A program made the position numbers and the translations under genes. A model generated the notes under the pieces. The model did not search any database, had not been told where the DNA came from, and worked only from the letters and a program-made list of their open reading frames with translations. DNA of 64,000 nucleotides from Symsagittifera roscoffensis. Lineage: Eukaryota; Xenacoelomorpha; Acoela; Convolutidae. The DNA is taken from positions 51,143,581 through 51,207,580 of the forward strand of contig NC_087066.1 in NCBI RefSeq assembly GCF_963678635.1, in the 5' to 3' direction. This document shows positions 21,716 to 32,556 of the stretch, in pieces (the stretch's first letter is position 1; every line of letters begins with the position of its first letter).

Positions 21716-22009
21716 GTTTAGTTCACCTTGTGTATATGAGTGTGATACCCAATATGGTAGTCGTGCGGTGGAATTTGGGGGGTTAAAGAGATTTTCACGT
21801 ATTTGTTCAGATGTCGGTGTTGAACCTAAGTAATCTGAGGGTATACTTGAGGTGCTGCGTTGTGAAATGAATGGGGGAGTTTCTGGTAATGTACTACTTG
21901 AATTTTCTGAAGTAGTTGGTGTTGGTGATTGGGGTATTTCAAAATGAACTCTAGGGGTTTGTAAATTTCTATTTCTTCGTGTATGTATAATTTGTCTATT
22001 TATTTTGAC

Positions 22010-23351
22010 TGTATTCTGATTTTGACTATGTTTCTTATTCTATTTAAATCTTGTGGTAATGGGGGTACAAATTATATGTTGGTTTACTTAGGGGTGCTTG
22101 TCGCTGAACTGGTTCTAATGGTTCAGATAAGCGAGCGTGTCGTTCTTCGAAAGTGTATGGGTTATCTTGGAAAGAAGTTCGTGTGGATGTTTGGGGGTTT
22201 TGAGTAGTTGAGGGTATAACTGGGTTTTCTTGGGAGGATGTCGGTGAAGACTGATGTTGTGGTGGTTGGTTAGCAATTTTGGAAATGTGTCCAATTAAAT
22301 TTTTTCTAGTGTGAAGATTTATGTTTGTTGTAATATTCTTCGATGAAAAGCATTAAAAGTATTGTTGCTCAGTCGAATGTGACTATTGCATTTTTTACAC
22401 ACTTGCACATTGTCATGATTAGGGTTGATAAAAATGCAATGAAAATTACGAATAGTAAATAAAAGGTTCTACTAAAAATTGATCGTATCATTTAAATAGA
22501 CTTTGAATTATCGTACCTATAAATGTGGTTAATGATTTGGGAAAGTTGGAGATATATTTCAAATAGGGAGTAGAAAATTAAAAATATATTGCAAAAAATT
22601 ATTAAAAGGATTATCAAAGCTTCAAAAGTATCAATAAAAAATAAGAGCAAAAGTTTGAATAGAATGAAAATTTTATGAAAAAATTCAAGATTGTATTTTT
22701 TAAGATATTGACTGTTTGAGAGAAAAGCATTTAAGAAACGATTCGTTCGTCGAATATTTTTGTTGTTTGGGGCGAGATTCGATTGTGGTCGGATTATTTA
22801 TTGGTTTTTTGACAAGTGGGTTGAGTTTTGTGAAAAAATATTGGAGGCTAATTTTATGGTGTTTGGGAGGTCTTCTTTGCTTTGTTTTTGTTTGGTAAAT
22901 AATCTGGGGTATTTTTGAAATATTTGTACTTTAGGCCAAATGATTATGGTCCTTTTTGACTTTAGGCTAATTCGCCATTTTTGGTTGGAGGGTTTTTGAG
23001 GTCTGAGTTGGGAAAATATTGTTGATCTTTGCGTTATTAGATAGGGGAGGGTTGTAATATTTTGGTGGTATTTATTTTAGTTGTCAAATTTTAGCGGGTT
23101 GCTTCTTTTCGGCCTGGAGGTTGTAAATTTATAGTTATAGATATGCCTGGAGTTTAATTTCTATCGGCTAATAGGTTGGTGTTAGAGATATAGAAGCTGA
23201 CGGATTTGAGTGAATCCTATTGGCTGAATCTGAACTAAAATTGTTGCGTATGTTTCAGCATGTTATCTCGAAAATATGAAAGTTCAAAATGAGTTAGACG
23301 TGTAAAAATTATTAATTTTTAAAATGAAAGTTGTTTTTGAATTTCAACTTT
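22010..23351 (-). other. Spacer between pol and ORF A
   Basis: About 1.3 kb with no convincing ORF on either strand. It becomes strongly AT-rich at 22490-22700. It may hold splice signals for downstream ORFs, but none can be assigned. Confidence 0.45.
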
Positions 23352-24842
23352 TTAAAATATTTTAGATTGTGGGATGAATGTTTTGTAATTTTTACGTGGT
23401 TGATTTCTAAGTCGTGATAATTCTTTGCGTTTTGATTTTTCTACTTGTTCTTTTGGAAGAATTTTTTCTATCTTTTTCCTGTTTTTTCTTTCTTTTTGAG
23501 ATATTTTTGGGTCTGGCGTTTTTGTTTTGTTTTGAGTTGTGGTTTGTTTTTGATTTTGTTTTTCATGATGAATGTTGTCCTGTTCTTTTGTTTCTTTTTC
23601 TGTATGATTTTGAATAACTTTTGAACCTGTAAAAGAAAATAATTGAGTTAATTCGCGTAATGCGTATTCTTTTGTGTAGTAAGGTAATAAGTTGTTACGA
23701 TGTTGAACAATTTCTTTTTTGGTTGAATCTGTGAGTTTATACGTTACGTCAGTGGGTTTAGCAATTATTTGGTATGGTTGTTTTTGAAGTGGTTGTAACT
23801 TTTTAGAGATTCCTTTTTGTGTATTAAAGTTAGGTATTAAAACAAATGTTCCAATTTTTAAATCTGTGGCTGGTGTAAAGCGTGAATTAATTTGGTTGTT
23901 AATGTTTTGCCTTTGTAACAAATTCTTTGTTAATTTTTGGTAAATTTCATTGTGTTTTTTATCTCTATTTAATATCCATTCGGTATGTGTGCCGGAGGCT
24001 AATTTAAGAATTTGTGGATGATGAAAATGATCTTCATCATGTGTGTGTAAAGGTAGGTTATAACATATTGAATCTTTATTTGGTTGGCAATAACCTTGTG
24101 CATTTTTATGTGCATTTGCTGTAAACATAATTGGTTTTCGTGGCTTTTGATGAAAAACCATTTCATATGGTGACATTTCTAAGGTTGTCGTAATTTGTGA
24201 ATTGTATGATGAGGGAAATAATTTTACATCTGCTGACCATTGTGTGTATCGTGTATCATTTCCATTAATGATACATCTGAGATATTCTTGTAGTGAACGG
24301 TTCATACCTTCGACTAAACCGTTTGTCCAAGGTGCATGAGATATAAGTGGTTTATGTTTGATGTTGTATAAGTGGCAAAGTGTGACAAATTCATTATTAA
24401 CAAATTCTGTACCATTGTCTGTAACTAGGATTTTGGGTAATCCGAATTTTGCTATCCAATGTTCATAAAGTGTTGTGTAAGCATAATAAGCATTACAATG
24501 TGGTACTGGGTTGAGTGCTACATAATGTGTGAATGCATCAACAATAACCATAATGAAGGAGTTTCCTTCAGAGGATGGTGAAATTGGTCCTTTTGTGTCG
24601 AATGAACTGCGATGGTTGAAATAAAAACTTTGTCCTTTGAAATCTTGTTTCTGTGCTATTTGTTTCTGATTTGGATACGGTTTGTTCAATTGACATATTA
24701 TACAATCCTTGCAAAATACTTTTATCCAAATTGGTGCATATGGGAAATAAACATTTTGTGTAAAGTTGCAGTATGTTTTTTCTGATCCGGAGCGACCCTT
24801 TGTATTTTGTGTATGGGAGATATTAAAAGCTATTAATATCAT
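23352..24842 (-). CDS. Integrase region of pol
   Basis: A 496-aa open frame. The zinc-binding N-terminus has His10 and Cys47/Cys50 (CIIC), but the second His of the expected GHxGxxKT motif is Arg17 (GRSGSEKT). The catalytic core has Asp82 (FDTKGP), Asp142 (TDNGTEF) and Glu178 (NGLVEGMNRS), a D,D(35)E spacing typical of retroviral and Ty3/Gypsy integrases. A C-terminal DNA-binding-like segment (LKIGTFVLIPNF to about residue 390) is followed by a Lys/Glu/Gln-rich tail. The frame lies downstream of RNase H, as in Ty3/Gypsy and retroviruses. Catalytically plausible but probably impaired in zinc binding. The initiating Met is internal to the former polyprotein. Confidence 0.92.
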   Translation of the reverse strand: MILIAFNISHTQNTKGRSGSEKTYCNFTQNVYFPYAPIWIKVFCKDCIICQLNKPYPNQKQIAQKQDFKGQSFYFNHRSSFDTKGPISPSSEGNSFIMVIVDAFTHYVALNPVPHCNAYYAYTTLYEHWIAKFGLPKILVTDNGTEFVNNEFVTLCHLYNIKHKPLISHAPWTNGLVEGMNRSLQEYLRCIINGNDTRYTQWSADVKLFPSSYNSQITTTLEMSPYEMVFHQKPRKPIMFTANAHKNAQGYCQPNKDSICYNLPLHTHDEDHFHHPQILKLASGTHTEWILNRDKKHNEIYQKLTKNLLQRQNINNQINSRFTPATDLKIGTFVLIPNFNTQKGISKKLQPLQKQPYQIIAKPTDVTYKLTDSTKKEIVQHRNNLLPYYTKEYALRELTQLFSFTGSKVIQNHTEKETKEQDNIHHEKQNQKQTTTQNKTKTPDPKISQKERKNRKKIEKILPKEQVEKSKRKELSRLRNQPRKNYKTFIPQSKIF

Positions 24843-25403
24843 ACTTAAAGGTAGACAGGGAACTTTGGAATCATTTAATTGATATTCTAAAAGATCTGTA
24901 ATTTCATTAGTTGTTGTGTTGTTAAATATTCTGAAACATCGGAGGAGTGTTTTGTTTCCTAAAATTGTGGTATCTGCTCTTACGGGCTTAGTTTTGTATT
25001 TGTGCCATGATTTTAGTTGTCTAATTACTGGGTCGAGATTTGGATTTTGTTTTAAAAGTTCAACTGTAATTTTATCTGTTGGGGGGAGGAAAATATTGTC
25101 AATTTCGACTTTTGATAGGGGAATTGTGTCAAGTGGGTCATGGAGGTCAAAAACTTGATTTATTGTGTATTTTGAATCATTTGTTTGTGTTCCTGATAAG
25201 TTTAACTAGTGGAAAATGATCTTTTTTATGCGAGTGTTGTTTTATTCTCTTTTGTTGAGTATTGTTTTTTATCCATTGTGAGTATGGAATTGGTTTAAAA
25301 GTTGATGTTCCTAGTAAATCAACTTCATAGTGATTACTTTGGCAATCTAAGAAGAGTGGAAAATGTTGTAGATTATTTATTTGTGATTGATCAATGTCAA
25401 TTT

Positions 25404-26880
25404 TTACTGCGTTTTTGCTAATCGGGGTGATGTTTCATTTTTTGCCACATAGTATTTAATATTTTGTGGTATTTCAACTGTAGCTTTTCGTGTAAGTAAT
25501 TCAGGTGGCGTATTTCTACTTACTGTATCTGGTAATGCAAGGTTTTTTCCTGCTGTCCAAACTATATGTAAGTTTGGGAATTTCATTAAAATTAGTTGAA
25601 ATCTATAAACTCTATGATTTGGATTTGATTTTTGTGTAAAGAGAAATTTAATTGGTTTGAGATCTGTAAATAAAACTGTTGGGTGTTTTGATCCAAGTAT
25701 CAGAAATTCGTATTCTGTAAGTGTGTAAATTATAGCTGTACATTCTCTCATTAGAGTTGAGAGTCGTAGCTCTGCTTGTGTAAATAATCGTGAATTTGCT
25801 GATATAAGATTCATTTTATTTGTTCCACTATGTGATTATAGCAATGCGGCGCCGATGCCAAAATTTGAAGCATCGCACATTGCATAGAATGGTTGATTTG
25901 GATCTGGAATTGTGTTTGAAATTTGTTCTGTCAAAAGCTTTTAAATTTCTTCAAATCGTGTTTGATGTTCAGTGGTCCATTCAAAATTATTTTGTTGTCT
26001 AAGGATGTTATAGAAAGGTCTTAAGTATAATTGCATTTTGTAAACATATTTACTTAAGAAATTTAAAATTCCAAGGAATTCTTGAATTTTCTTTTCATTT
26101 GTAGGTGACTGAAGTTTTTGGATTGCATCAATGCGTGATTTTATTGGAGTGATAGTGTTTTGTTCAATATTATGTCCTAAAAATTTAATGCGTGTTTAAA
26201 AAAAATGTGATTTATTGGGGGCTGCTTTCAGATTTTTGTTCTGAAGTATTTTATGATATTGTTCTAAAACTGTAAACATTTCGTCTTTACTTTGTGCTTG
26301 CATAAAAACATCGTCTAAACAGGTGATTGGATTTTTCTTGAGTATTAATGGTCTAAAAATTTTACTCATGAAAGCTGAAAAAGCTGCTGGTATAGAATAA
26401 GCGATTAAATTCATATTGTTGATTTCCAAAAACAAATTGTGTTAAAGGTCGTGGTTGTTCATATAGTGGCATTTGATTATATGCACTTTTCATTTCTGCG
26501 GTTGTGAAGTATTTACCATTTATCTTTGTTAAGTTAACTTGTATTGGTTCAATAGGCCAATTGCATTTTGATTGGTCAATTAGAGAATTGAGGTATCTAG
26601 CGTCTAAAACTATTTTTAGTGATTCACCTTTTGCTAGAATGATAACAGGGTTAATGAAGTTGTTTCCTTTTGGTTGTTCTTCTTTATTTTTTGTTGAGAT
26701 GATTTCGTATTGTTCTAAAATATCAAGTAATCTATTTACCTTGTCGTGTAAATGAATCGGTACGTTACTTGCTCTTTGTTTTTTGAAAACTGCGTCAGGT
26801 TTTAATGTGAGATGTAGTGATGAAATGATTTTTGCAACGTCAAATTTTGATGTTGCGTAGACTGTTGAATATTTTAAAAA
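25404..26880 (-). pseudogene. Reverse transcriptase and RNase H region of pol, broken
   Basis: Minus-strand RT fingers and palm are readable directly after the gag-frame stop (GNNFINPVIILAKG, KIVLDARYLNS, SAYNQMP). In motif A the catalytic Asp is Glu (codon at 26494-26496, TAEMKSAYNQ). A frameshifting loss near 26396 precedes PAAFSAFMSKIFRP. The YxDD box reads CLDD. Thumb and RNase H follow with further stops near 26200, 25940 and 25836. RNase H retains the first Asp (CDAS), QAELRLSTLMREC with Glu, FTDLKP and LPDTVSR. The order RT then RNase H is Ty3/Gypsy-like. Non-functional as it stands. Confidence 0.85.
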
Positions 26881-29001
26881 TTATTTTGCTAATTTGTCAA
26901 ATTCATTTTGTGTTATTTGTGAATGTTGAAAATTAAACATTGTTAAAAATTTTTGTTGTTCTTTTGTGTAATTTGTTATATTGTAAGTCGATTTAAAATA
27001 TGTTGTTTTTGTGAAATAATCTGTATTTCTTTGTTCATTACTTATTATGTTATTTATGGATAATTCTTCGTTAAGAATTGTTGATTGACAAACATCTAAT
27101 AGTTGTAATATATTATTTACTCGATAGGCTACTTCAATTATAGGTGAAATTGTAGCATTTGTTTTGCAATATCCTAAAAGTCCTAAGGGTAATGTTATTT
27201 GATATGGTGTTTTGTTATACACATGTAATGAAATAATATCGGAATTCGTACTTTTTGAGTATTTTATGGATGAGATTGTAATTTTGAAAAGTTTGTGAAT
27301 AGATTTAAATTTGAAGTCTGACATAAAAATTTGTTGTTTGTTTTGACTTTTGTCATACTGATGAACTTGTTTTATTGAAAAATTATATATATTTCCTGAT
27401 AGTAGTTTCAGGTGTTTCCGTTTTTGATTATAAATTGGATAAAATTTTGAGAAGAATGGTGGTTCTTTGTTTAATCTTTGAAAAAATGTTTTAGCTGTAT
27501 TTTTTGTTTTTGTGTTAATTTCGTTTACTTCTTGTGTAGTTCGTGTATTATTATTAATAGGTCCAATGTAGTAATTATGAAGGAGTTCCAATTTATTTTC
27601 ATATATATGTGAAGTAAAAGGTTGTTCGTATATGATAGGTTCGTAGTCGTTTTCGACTGTTATCAAATTTACAGAGATGGTATTGCCTGTATCACTCTCA
27701 GTATCTGATGATTCGCAATTAATGTGATTTAGTTGTAGTTCATTACTTCCCGTGTCATCAAAACCTGGGGGGTCTGAAGTTGTTTCTTCATTTGCTTGCA
27801 CTTGATTTATGTGTCTCTGATGTTTTGGTGTGTTACTTCTGTATCGGTTTTTAGAATCGGGATAACGGTTATTATTCCTATGTGGTGACTGGGAATAATT
27901 TCTTTTTCGATTATTGTAACTTGAGTTTCGGTTTTGTGAATTATTTTGTGATCTGTTTTGATAGTTATCAATTGGTCTATGATAATTCGATTTTTTGAAT
28001 GAGGTATTTCTCGATCTATTGTTTGAATAGTTCTGATTTGGATTGTTTGAATAACTTCTATTTCTATTGTGTGAATAGTTGTTTCTATTTCTCTTGTATG
28101 ATGAGTTTCGTGATCTATTATTGGAATAGTGTCTATTCCTTGGGTTTGAATGGGAACTGGATGCAGAAACTAATTCTGTTGTGTTTGAATTCGATCGTGA
28201 AAGGTTATTTTGGTTATTTTGGCTATTCGATCGTCTATGTCTGTTTTGTGAGAAATTTCGTGAATTTCTTCGTTCGGGCGATCTACCTATATAACTTGAG
28301 TTATATGGTGATTGAATTTTTGAGTAATTTTGAGTTGCTTGGAAGTGGTTTCCTGAACTGTTATTACTATATATATTTTTGTTTGGTAGATTTTGATCTT
28401 TTATCATGTATTGATAGAATGATTTACTTGGTTCTTTGTGCTTTCGAGGTTTATTCTGATTATCTTGTTGTTTTTGTCTACATTCGGCGATACTGTGTCC
28501 GTATCGTCGGCAGCAATTACACCATTTTTTGAAAGATAGTTTGCCTTTAAAATTTGGGTTTCTTTCATAGATGTTTAGTGTTTCAGTGATTTTTTCAATC
28601 AGGTCTGTGTCTGATTCTTGTACATTATTTATATGTGTAGTATTTGTTTCAATTCGATTAACATATTGTAGTTTTGGATTTTTTGTTTCTTCGAGTTTCA
28701 TTGTGATTTCTGCTTGTTCGAGTTTATCTACTAATTTCCTAAAATCTAAATCTGGTTCTCGAAATGAGGTAGGATGAGATGCTCTCTTTTTTATAGCTAT
28801 TTTCCTTAATTGAGGTGTTAAGGTCATCATTAAAATTTCTGTCATTTTTGTGTTTTTGTAATCATGTGTATTAAGTGAATATGCTTTTCGAACTAGTGTT
28901 TCAATTCGTACTGCTAATTGTTTAATTGTTTCATTTGGTATTCTGCGTATTTCGTTGCATAAAACTCTTTGGTGTTGTTTGTTTCTTTCAGAATCAAACA
29001 T
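26881..29001 (-). CDS. Gag C-terminal half (capsid end, nucleocapsid, linker to RT)
   Basis: A 706-aa open frame. The first 110 residues are the end of a Ty3-type capsid (IPNETIKQLAVRIETL, LTPQLRKIAIKKR). A CX2CX4HX4C zinc knuckle is at 161-174. Residues 190-400 form an Asn/Ser/Arg/Tyr-rich low-complexity RNA-binding-like tract. Residues 430-700 are a folded-looking segment before RT where protease is expected, but no convincing aspartic-protease DTGA motif is seen. The frame stops at TAA 26881-26883, yet RT continues in the same frame on the next codon, so this is a premature or leaky stop in one gag-pol frame. The Met at 29001 is internal; capsid coding continues upstream to about 29270. 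Confidence 0.85.
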   Translation of the reverse strand: MFDSERNKQHQRVLCNEIRRIPNETIKQLAVRIETLVRKAYSLNTHDYKNTKMTEILMMTLTPQLRKIAIKKRASHPTSFREPDLDFRKLVDKLEQAEITMKLEETKNPKLQYVNRIETNTTHINNVQESDTDLIEKITETLNIYERNPNFKGKLSFKKWCNCCRRYGHSIAECRQKQQDNQNKPRKHKEPSKSFYQYMIKDQNLPNKNIYSNNSSGNHFQATQNYSKIQSPYNSSYIGRSPERRNSRNFSQNRHRRSNSQNNQNNLSRSNSNTTELVSASSSHSNPRNRHYSNNRSRNSSYKRNRNNYSHNRNRSYSNNPNQNYSNNRSRNTSFKKSNYHRPIDNYQNRSQNNSQNRNSSYNNRKRNYSQSPHRNNNRYPDSKNRYRSNTPKHQRHINQVQANEETTSDPPGFDDTGSNELQLNHINCESSDTESDTGNTISVNLITVENDYEPIIYEQPFTSHIYENKLELLHNYYIGPINNNTRTTQEVNEINTKTKNTAKTFFQRLNKEPPFFSKFYPIYNQKRKHLKLLSGNIYNFSIKQVHQYDKSQNKQQIFMSDFKFKSIHKLFKITISSIKYSKSTNSDIISLHVYNKTPYQITLPLGLLGYCKTNATISPIIEVAYRVNNILQLLDVCQSTILNEELSINNIISNEQRNTDYFTKTTYFKSTYNITNYTKEQQKFLTMFNFQHSQITQNEFDKLAK

Positions 29002-30871
29002 TTTTGAAAACTCTTGTGTGAATCTTTTCCAATCTGATTTTATTTCTATAGGTAAAAACCATTTTTGAGCTGCGCCATCTAGTGTTGCTTGTATTAACGC
29101 GGTGCGTCTATGTATCCAATTTTGATGGAGTGGCGTATTAATTGGTTCAGGTCCTATATTTAAAATTAAATCTGCTGTGACTGCGTTTAAATAGTCTTCT
29201 ACAGATTATTCAGGGTCTGTTCCTGTGAATACCATCAGTGGTTTATTCGATGTTATTGACGATCCACCCATGAGTTATGGATTCATAGTCATCTGTAGTG
29301 ATTCTGCGGCGTTTGGCATTTGTGAAAAATTTAAAAGTTGATTTTTTGTTATTTCGTGTTGCTGGAGGTAATATGGAAACGGTATTTCTTTTTGCATTTG
29401 AGTTGGTTGATAAGAATGCATAGTCATTGGGTTTTGTGGCGGTATTGGTTGAAAAGATTGTGTATTAAATGGGTTTTGTATATGCATTTGTTGTGGATTT
29501 TGTATATCTGTTGGATTTTGTGGGTGAACTTTCATATTTTGAGATGGTTGAGGTTGTCGCGGTCTCTGTGTGCGATATTCCTCAGTATATGGTGCAAAAA
29601 TTTCTGGTTGATGATAATCATAATCATCAGATTATAAATAGTTTGTGTTATATGGTGTATGTTTTTTATTTTTATTTTGGTGAAAAAATGGGTAATTTTC
29701 AGTATAATCCGGTGTAGGTTGTGGATTTTCTGGAAAATTTACTGAATTGGTCGATGTTTTTGGGAGATTCCAATAATGGGAACATACGTGATTTAAATTT
29801 TGTGTATTTTTTCGGGGAGGTTGATTTGTTTTTGTTTGGTGAGCATAATTATAATTGTGTTCTGCAAAAGTGTTTTTTTGTGAACGTTTTTCGTGTTTTT
29901 GACGGTTTTGTCATTGGTCTATACGTCTGATAGTCCATTTGTGAATATTTTGGAGCCACCGAAGGTTTAACGGTTGACTGTAAGGTTACCTGTGGTAGTA
30001 ATGTATTTGTATTTTTTGTTGTTGTGAGATTTGGACGTATCGGTGAAATACTTTGTTGTGTGGTTGTTACTGTTGTTTGGACTACTTCTTCATTTATGAA
30101 GTGTGATGGTGTTTGAATATCTTGCTGTGTAAGATTTCTGGTTCCATTGAGATTTTTATTATGTATGTATGACTGTTGAATTTAAGCTGTTATTTCGTGT
30201 ATCAAGTAAAAATGTATTATGATTTAATGGTGTTGCGTCAATCGTTAATGGTATTACTTTTACATAATCTCTGTGAAAAGATATTGTACTTATCGCTTGA
30301 CTCGAGATATCTTGTGGAATATTTATAGATGCTGGATGAGACCATTCAGGGTCCCAAACGTAATCTGATTGTTCTGCAATGACAGTGTCGTCGTTGGTAC
30401 TTTGGGGTCTGAAATTTTTTTTTGCTTGTGAAATTAAATCTAGGTTGTTGGTAAAATAATCTATTATAAACCATGCTAAAATTTTTTGCAAATCATGTTT
30501 ATTGTTTTGTGAGACTGATATTGATATTGTATGCTTTTGATATATTCTATGAATACTTTTGAAAATTCTATTTCAATATCGTCTGTTTGAATTACATATT
30601 TACGATGGGCTGTATTTGGTGTGCTGAATTCTATGGTGTAGATTCCGTATTGTTGTGTTAGGTTGCATATGTCTTTTAGATAATGCTCTATAATTTGTCT
30701 TTTGATCTTTACATCCGGGAATTCTGCTTTGCATGGACTGATTTCTGATTGAAACAAATTTACGAGTAAGTTTTTACAAAATCGTGTTTGTCCTCTATCA
30801 TGGAGTGAATCTATAAGAAAGGGAAAAACTGCTTCTTCAACTGGACTTTCGTCACTTTGAGTGTGGCTCAT
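29002..30871 (-). pseudogene. Gag N-terminal half, broken
   Basis: Starts with a 131-aa ORF from the Met at 30871 (MSHTQSDESPVEEAVFPFLI). It is followed in another frame by 30159-30491, then by a Thr/Gln/Pro-rich tract and a Pro/Gln/Asn repeat-like segment (29275-29535; NPTDIQNPQQMHIQNPFN). The frame change near 30485 occurs at an A-run (minus TGCAAAAAATTTTAG) and is shared by all three tandem copies. Two in-frame stops follow: one at about 29275 (present in copies 1 and 2, absent from copy 3) and TAA at 29206-29208 (present in all three). The distal part encodes capsid (TALIQATLDGAAQKWFLPI). Confidence 0.75.
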
Positions 30872-32556
30872 TTTTTCGTTTGATGACTATTAATATATAA
30901 CTATCAATATGTCTAATTGGTTGATTCCAATTATATAGGTGTACTGGTTTGTGTTTATATTGCTTTTTTATTCTTCTTTTTTCTCTTTTTGATGAGTTTG
31001 AAGTTGTTTCTGAGTCGGAAAAATAAAATTGATCATGGATGGGGCAATTTTTATTTATTGATTCCTTTAATTTGTATAGTTCGTCTAAACTGTTGGTTTC
31101 TGATTCGGAAAATGCGTTTCTATTTTTTGAAAATCTTTTTCCTGTGATTTGTCTTTGTTTGCTTATAATTTTTCTTTTTATTGTTTGTCGTTTTGTTCGA
31201 ATGTATCCAACTGTTTGTGTATGTGGGGTTATTACAAGATATTATTTTAGGTTGTCTATTTCACAATTGTGTAAAACGATTGTTTGTTTCCTAAATTTTT
31301 GAATGACATAAGGTTTAGGATGAGGGATGCTAGAAAGTTTTAGTGATTTTTATTTTCCTAGACTGTTAGTCCTTACGATTTTTTGGTTAGCTTAACCGGG
31401 GTCTTTTTGTTCAGGGTTGGAGAGAAAAGTATATCGATTCCGGAGAATGATTTTTTTTTCTCGTGGCTAGTCTAAGTTAAGGTGTTAACTTACTTAATCT
31501 TACTTAGGGATAGTGATTGTGTTCAAGGGTTGGAGAATAGAAAATCGATCCACAAGGTTCAGGTATAATTAGAACGCAAGTAGTTCGTTAGATACTATTT
31601 TAAACTTACTAAGTCTAAGATCTATCCTGGGTCTGGTAAGAGGAGGGTTTAAGTGAAGGATGAATAACCGAAGTTCTTCACTGTTTAGCTTAATTTGAAT
31701 GGTTTGTGTTATTCAAAATTTCCATTAGTCCTGGGTCTTTTGAAAAGGTTGGGTAGTGAATCGACGTTTGAGGTCGTTAGACACTTAATAAGTGGGTGGG
31801 GGAGAACAAAAGTGTTCTTTTTGATCCAAGGATAAGCCCTGATGATCAGAATTGAAAATTAATGATTTACAAAAATTTATTAAGATCCAAGGATAAGCCT
31901 TGATGATCTGGTTTAAAATTAAGTAAATTTTAGTTTAAAATGGTTTAAATTTATTTAATATAAAGATTTAGTTTTTATGATGTTATTTAGCTTATGATTG
32001 CTGTTATGTTTAGGTGATGAAGCTGGAACAACAGGATGATTTATATATACTAACAATTTATTGTCATGCTACTAATTTTTATTTTTATTTTTTAATAAAT
32101 ATTTTTCAAATAAATATGTTTTATATAATACTGCAGAAGTTGAGAAAACGATCTGAGATCTTTTTATTAATCGTTATTGTTTATAAGTGATTTTTTTTAG
32201 CGCCTGAAATAATCATGAAGATTTCCTTCAAAATTTTATGTTTGCAAATGAAAATCTAAATTCATTGCTAATAAGATTCTAAATATAAAAGTTTGTGTTG
32301 GCTTTTGCCGTACAACCATGAAACTAAATGGTAAGTTTCTACAAAGTCGTATATCGTCTCTTGTCCGAGGTCTTCTTCCAATACCGGGTAGTTCTAGGAT
32401 TGTGCGGAATATCGGCTCTGATCTATTGAGTCGTAGAGACATTTCAATTAAGTTATTATCGTGCAACATTTTGAAAATGTTTTGTCTAATTTCTAATCTA
32501 TACTTGGTTAATTCTAAGCTATTAAGGTCTTGTTCGAGACTTATGGTCGCACCAGA
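30872..32556 (-). promoter_or_regulatory. Long 5' leader of the LTR element
   Basis: 1.7 kb between 5' LTR and gag with no minus-strand ORF of note. It contains a duplicated segment (GATCCAAGGATAAGCC...TGATGATC at about 31829 and 31883) and a second related pair (GTTCAGGGTTGGAGA near 31410 and GTTCAAGGGTTGGAGA near 31512). Such a leader could hold splice donor, packaging or internal-entry signals; that is inference. Confidence 0.6.
32545..32554 (-). promoter_or_regulatory. Candidate primer-binding site
   Basis: Two bases inside the 5' LTR the minus strand reads TGGTGCGACC, beginning with the TGG that pairs with tRNA CCA. The matching tRNA would end GGTCGCACCA; its identity is not recognised. 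Copy 2 has one substitution here, copy 3 none. Confidence 0.6.

Noticed and set aside
27999-28777. 177- and 68-codon plus ORFs
   Set aside because: Antisense shadows of the gag Asn/Ser/Arg-rich tract.
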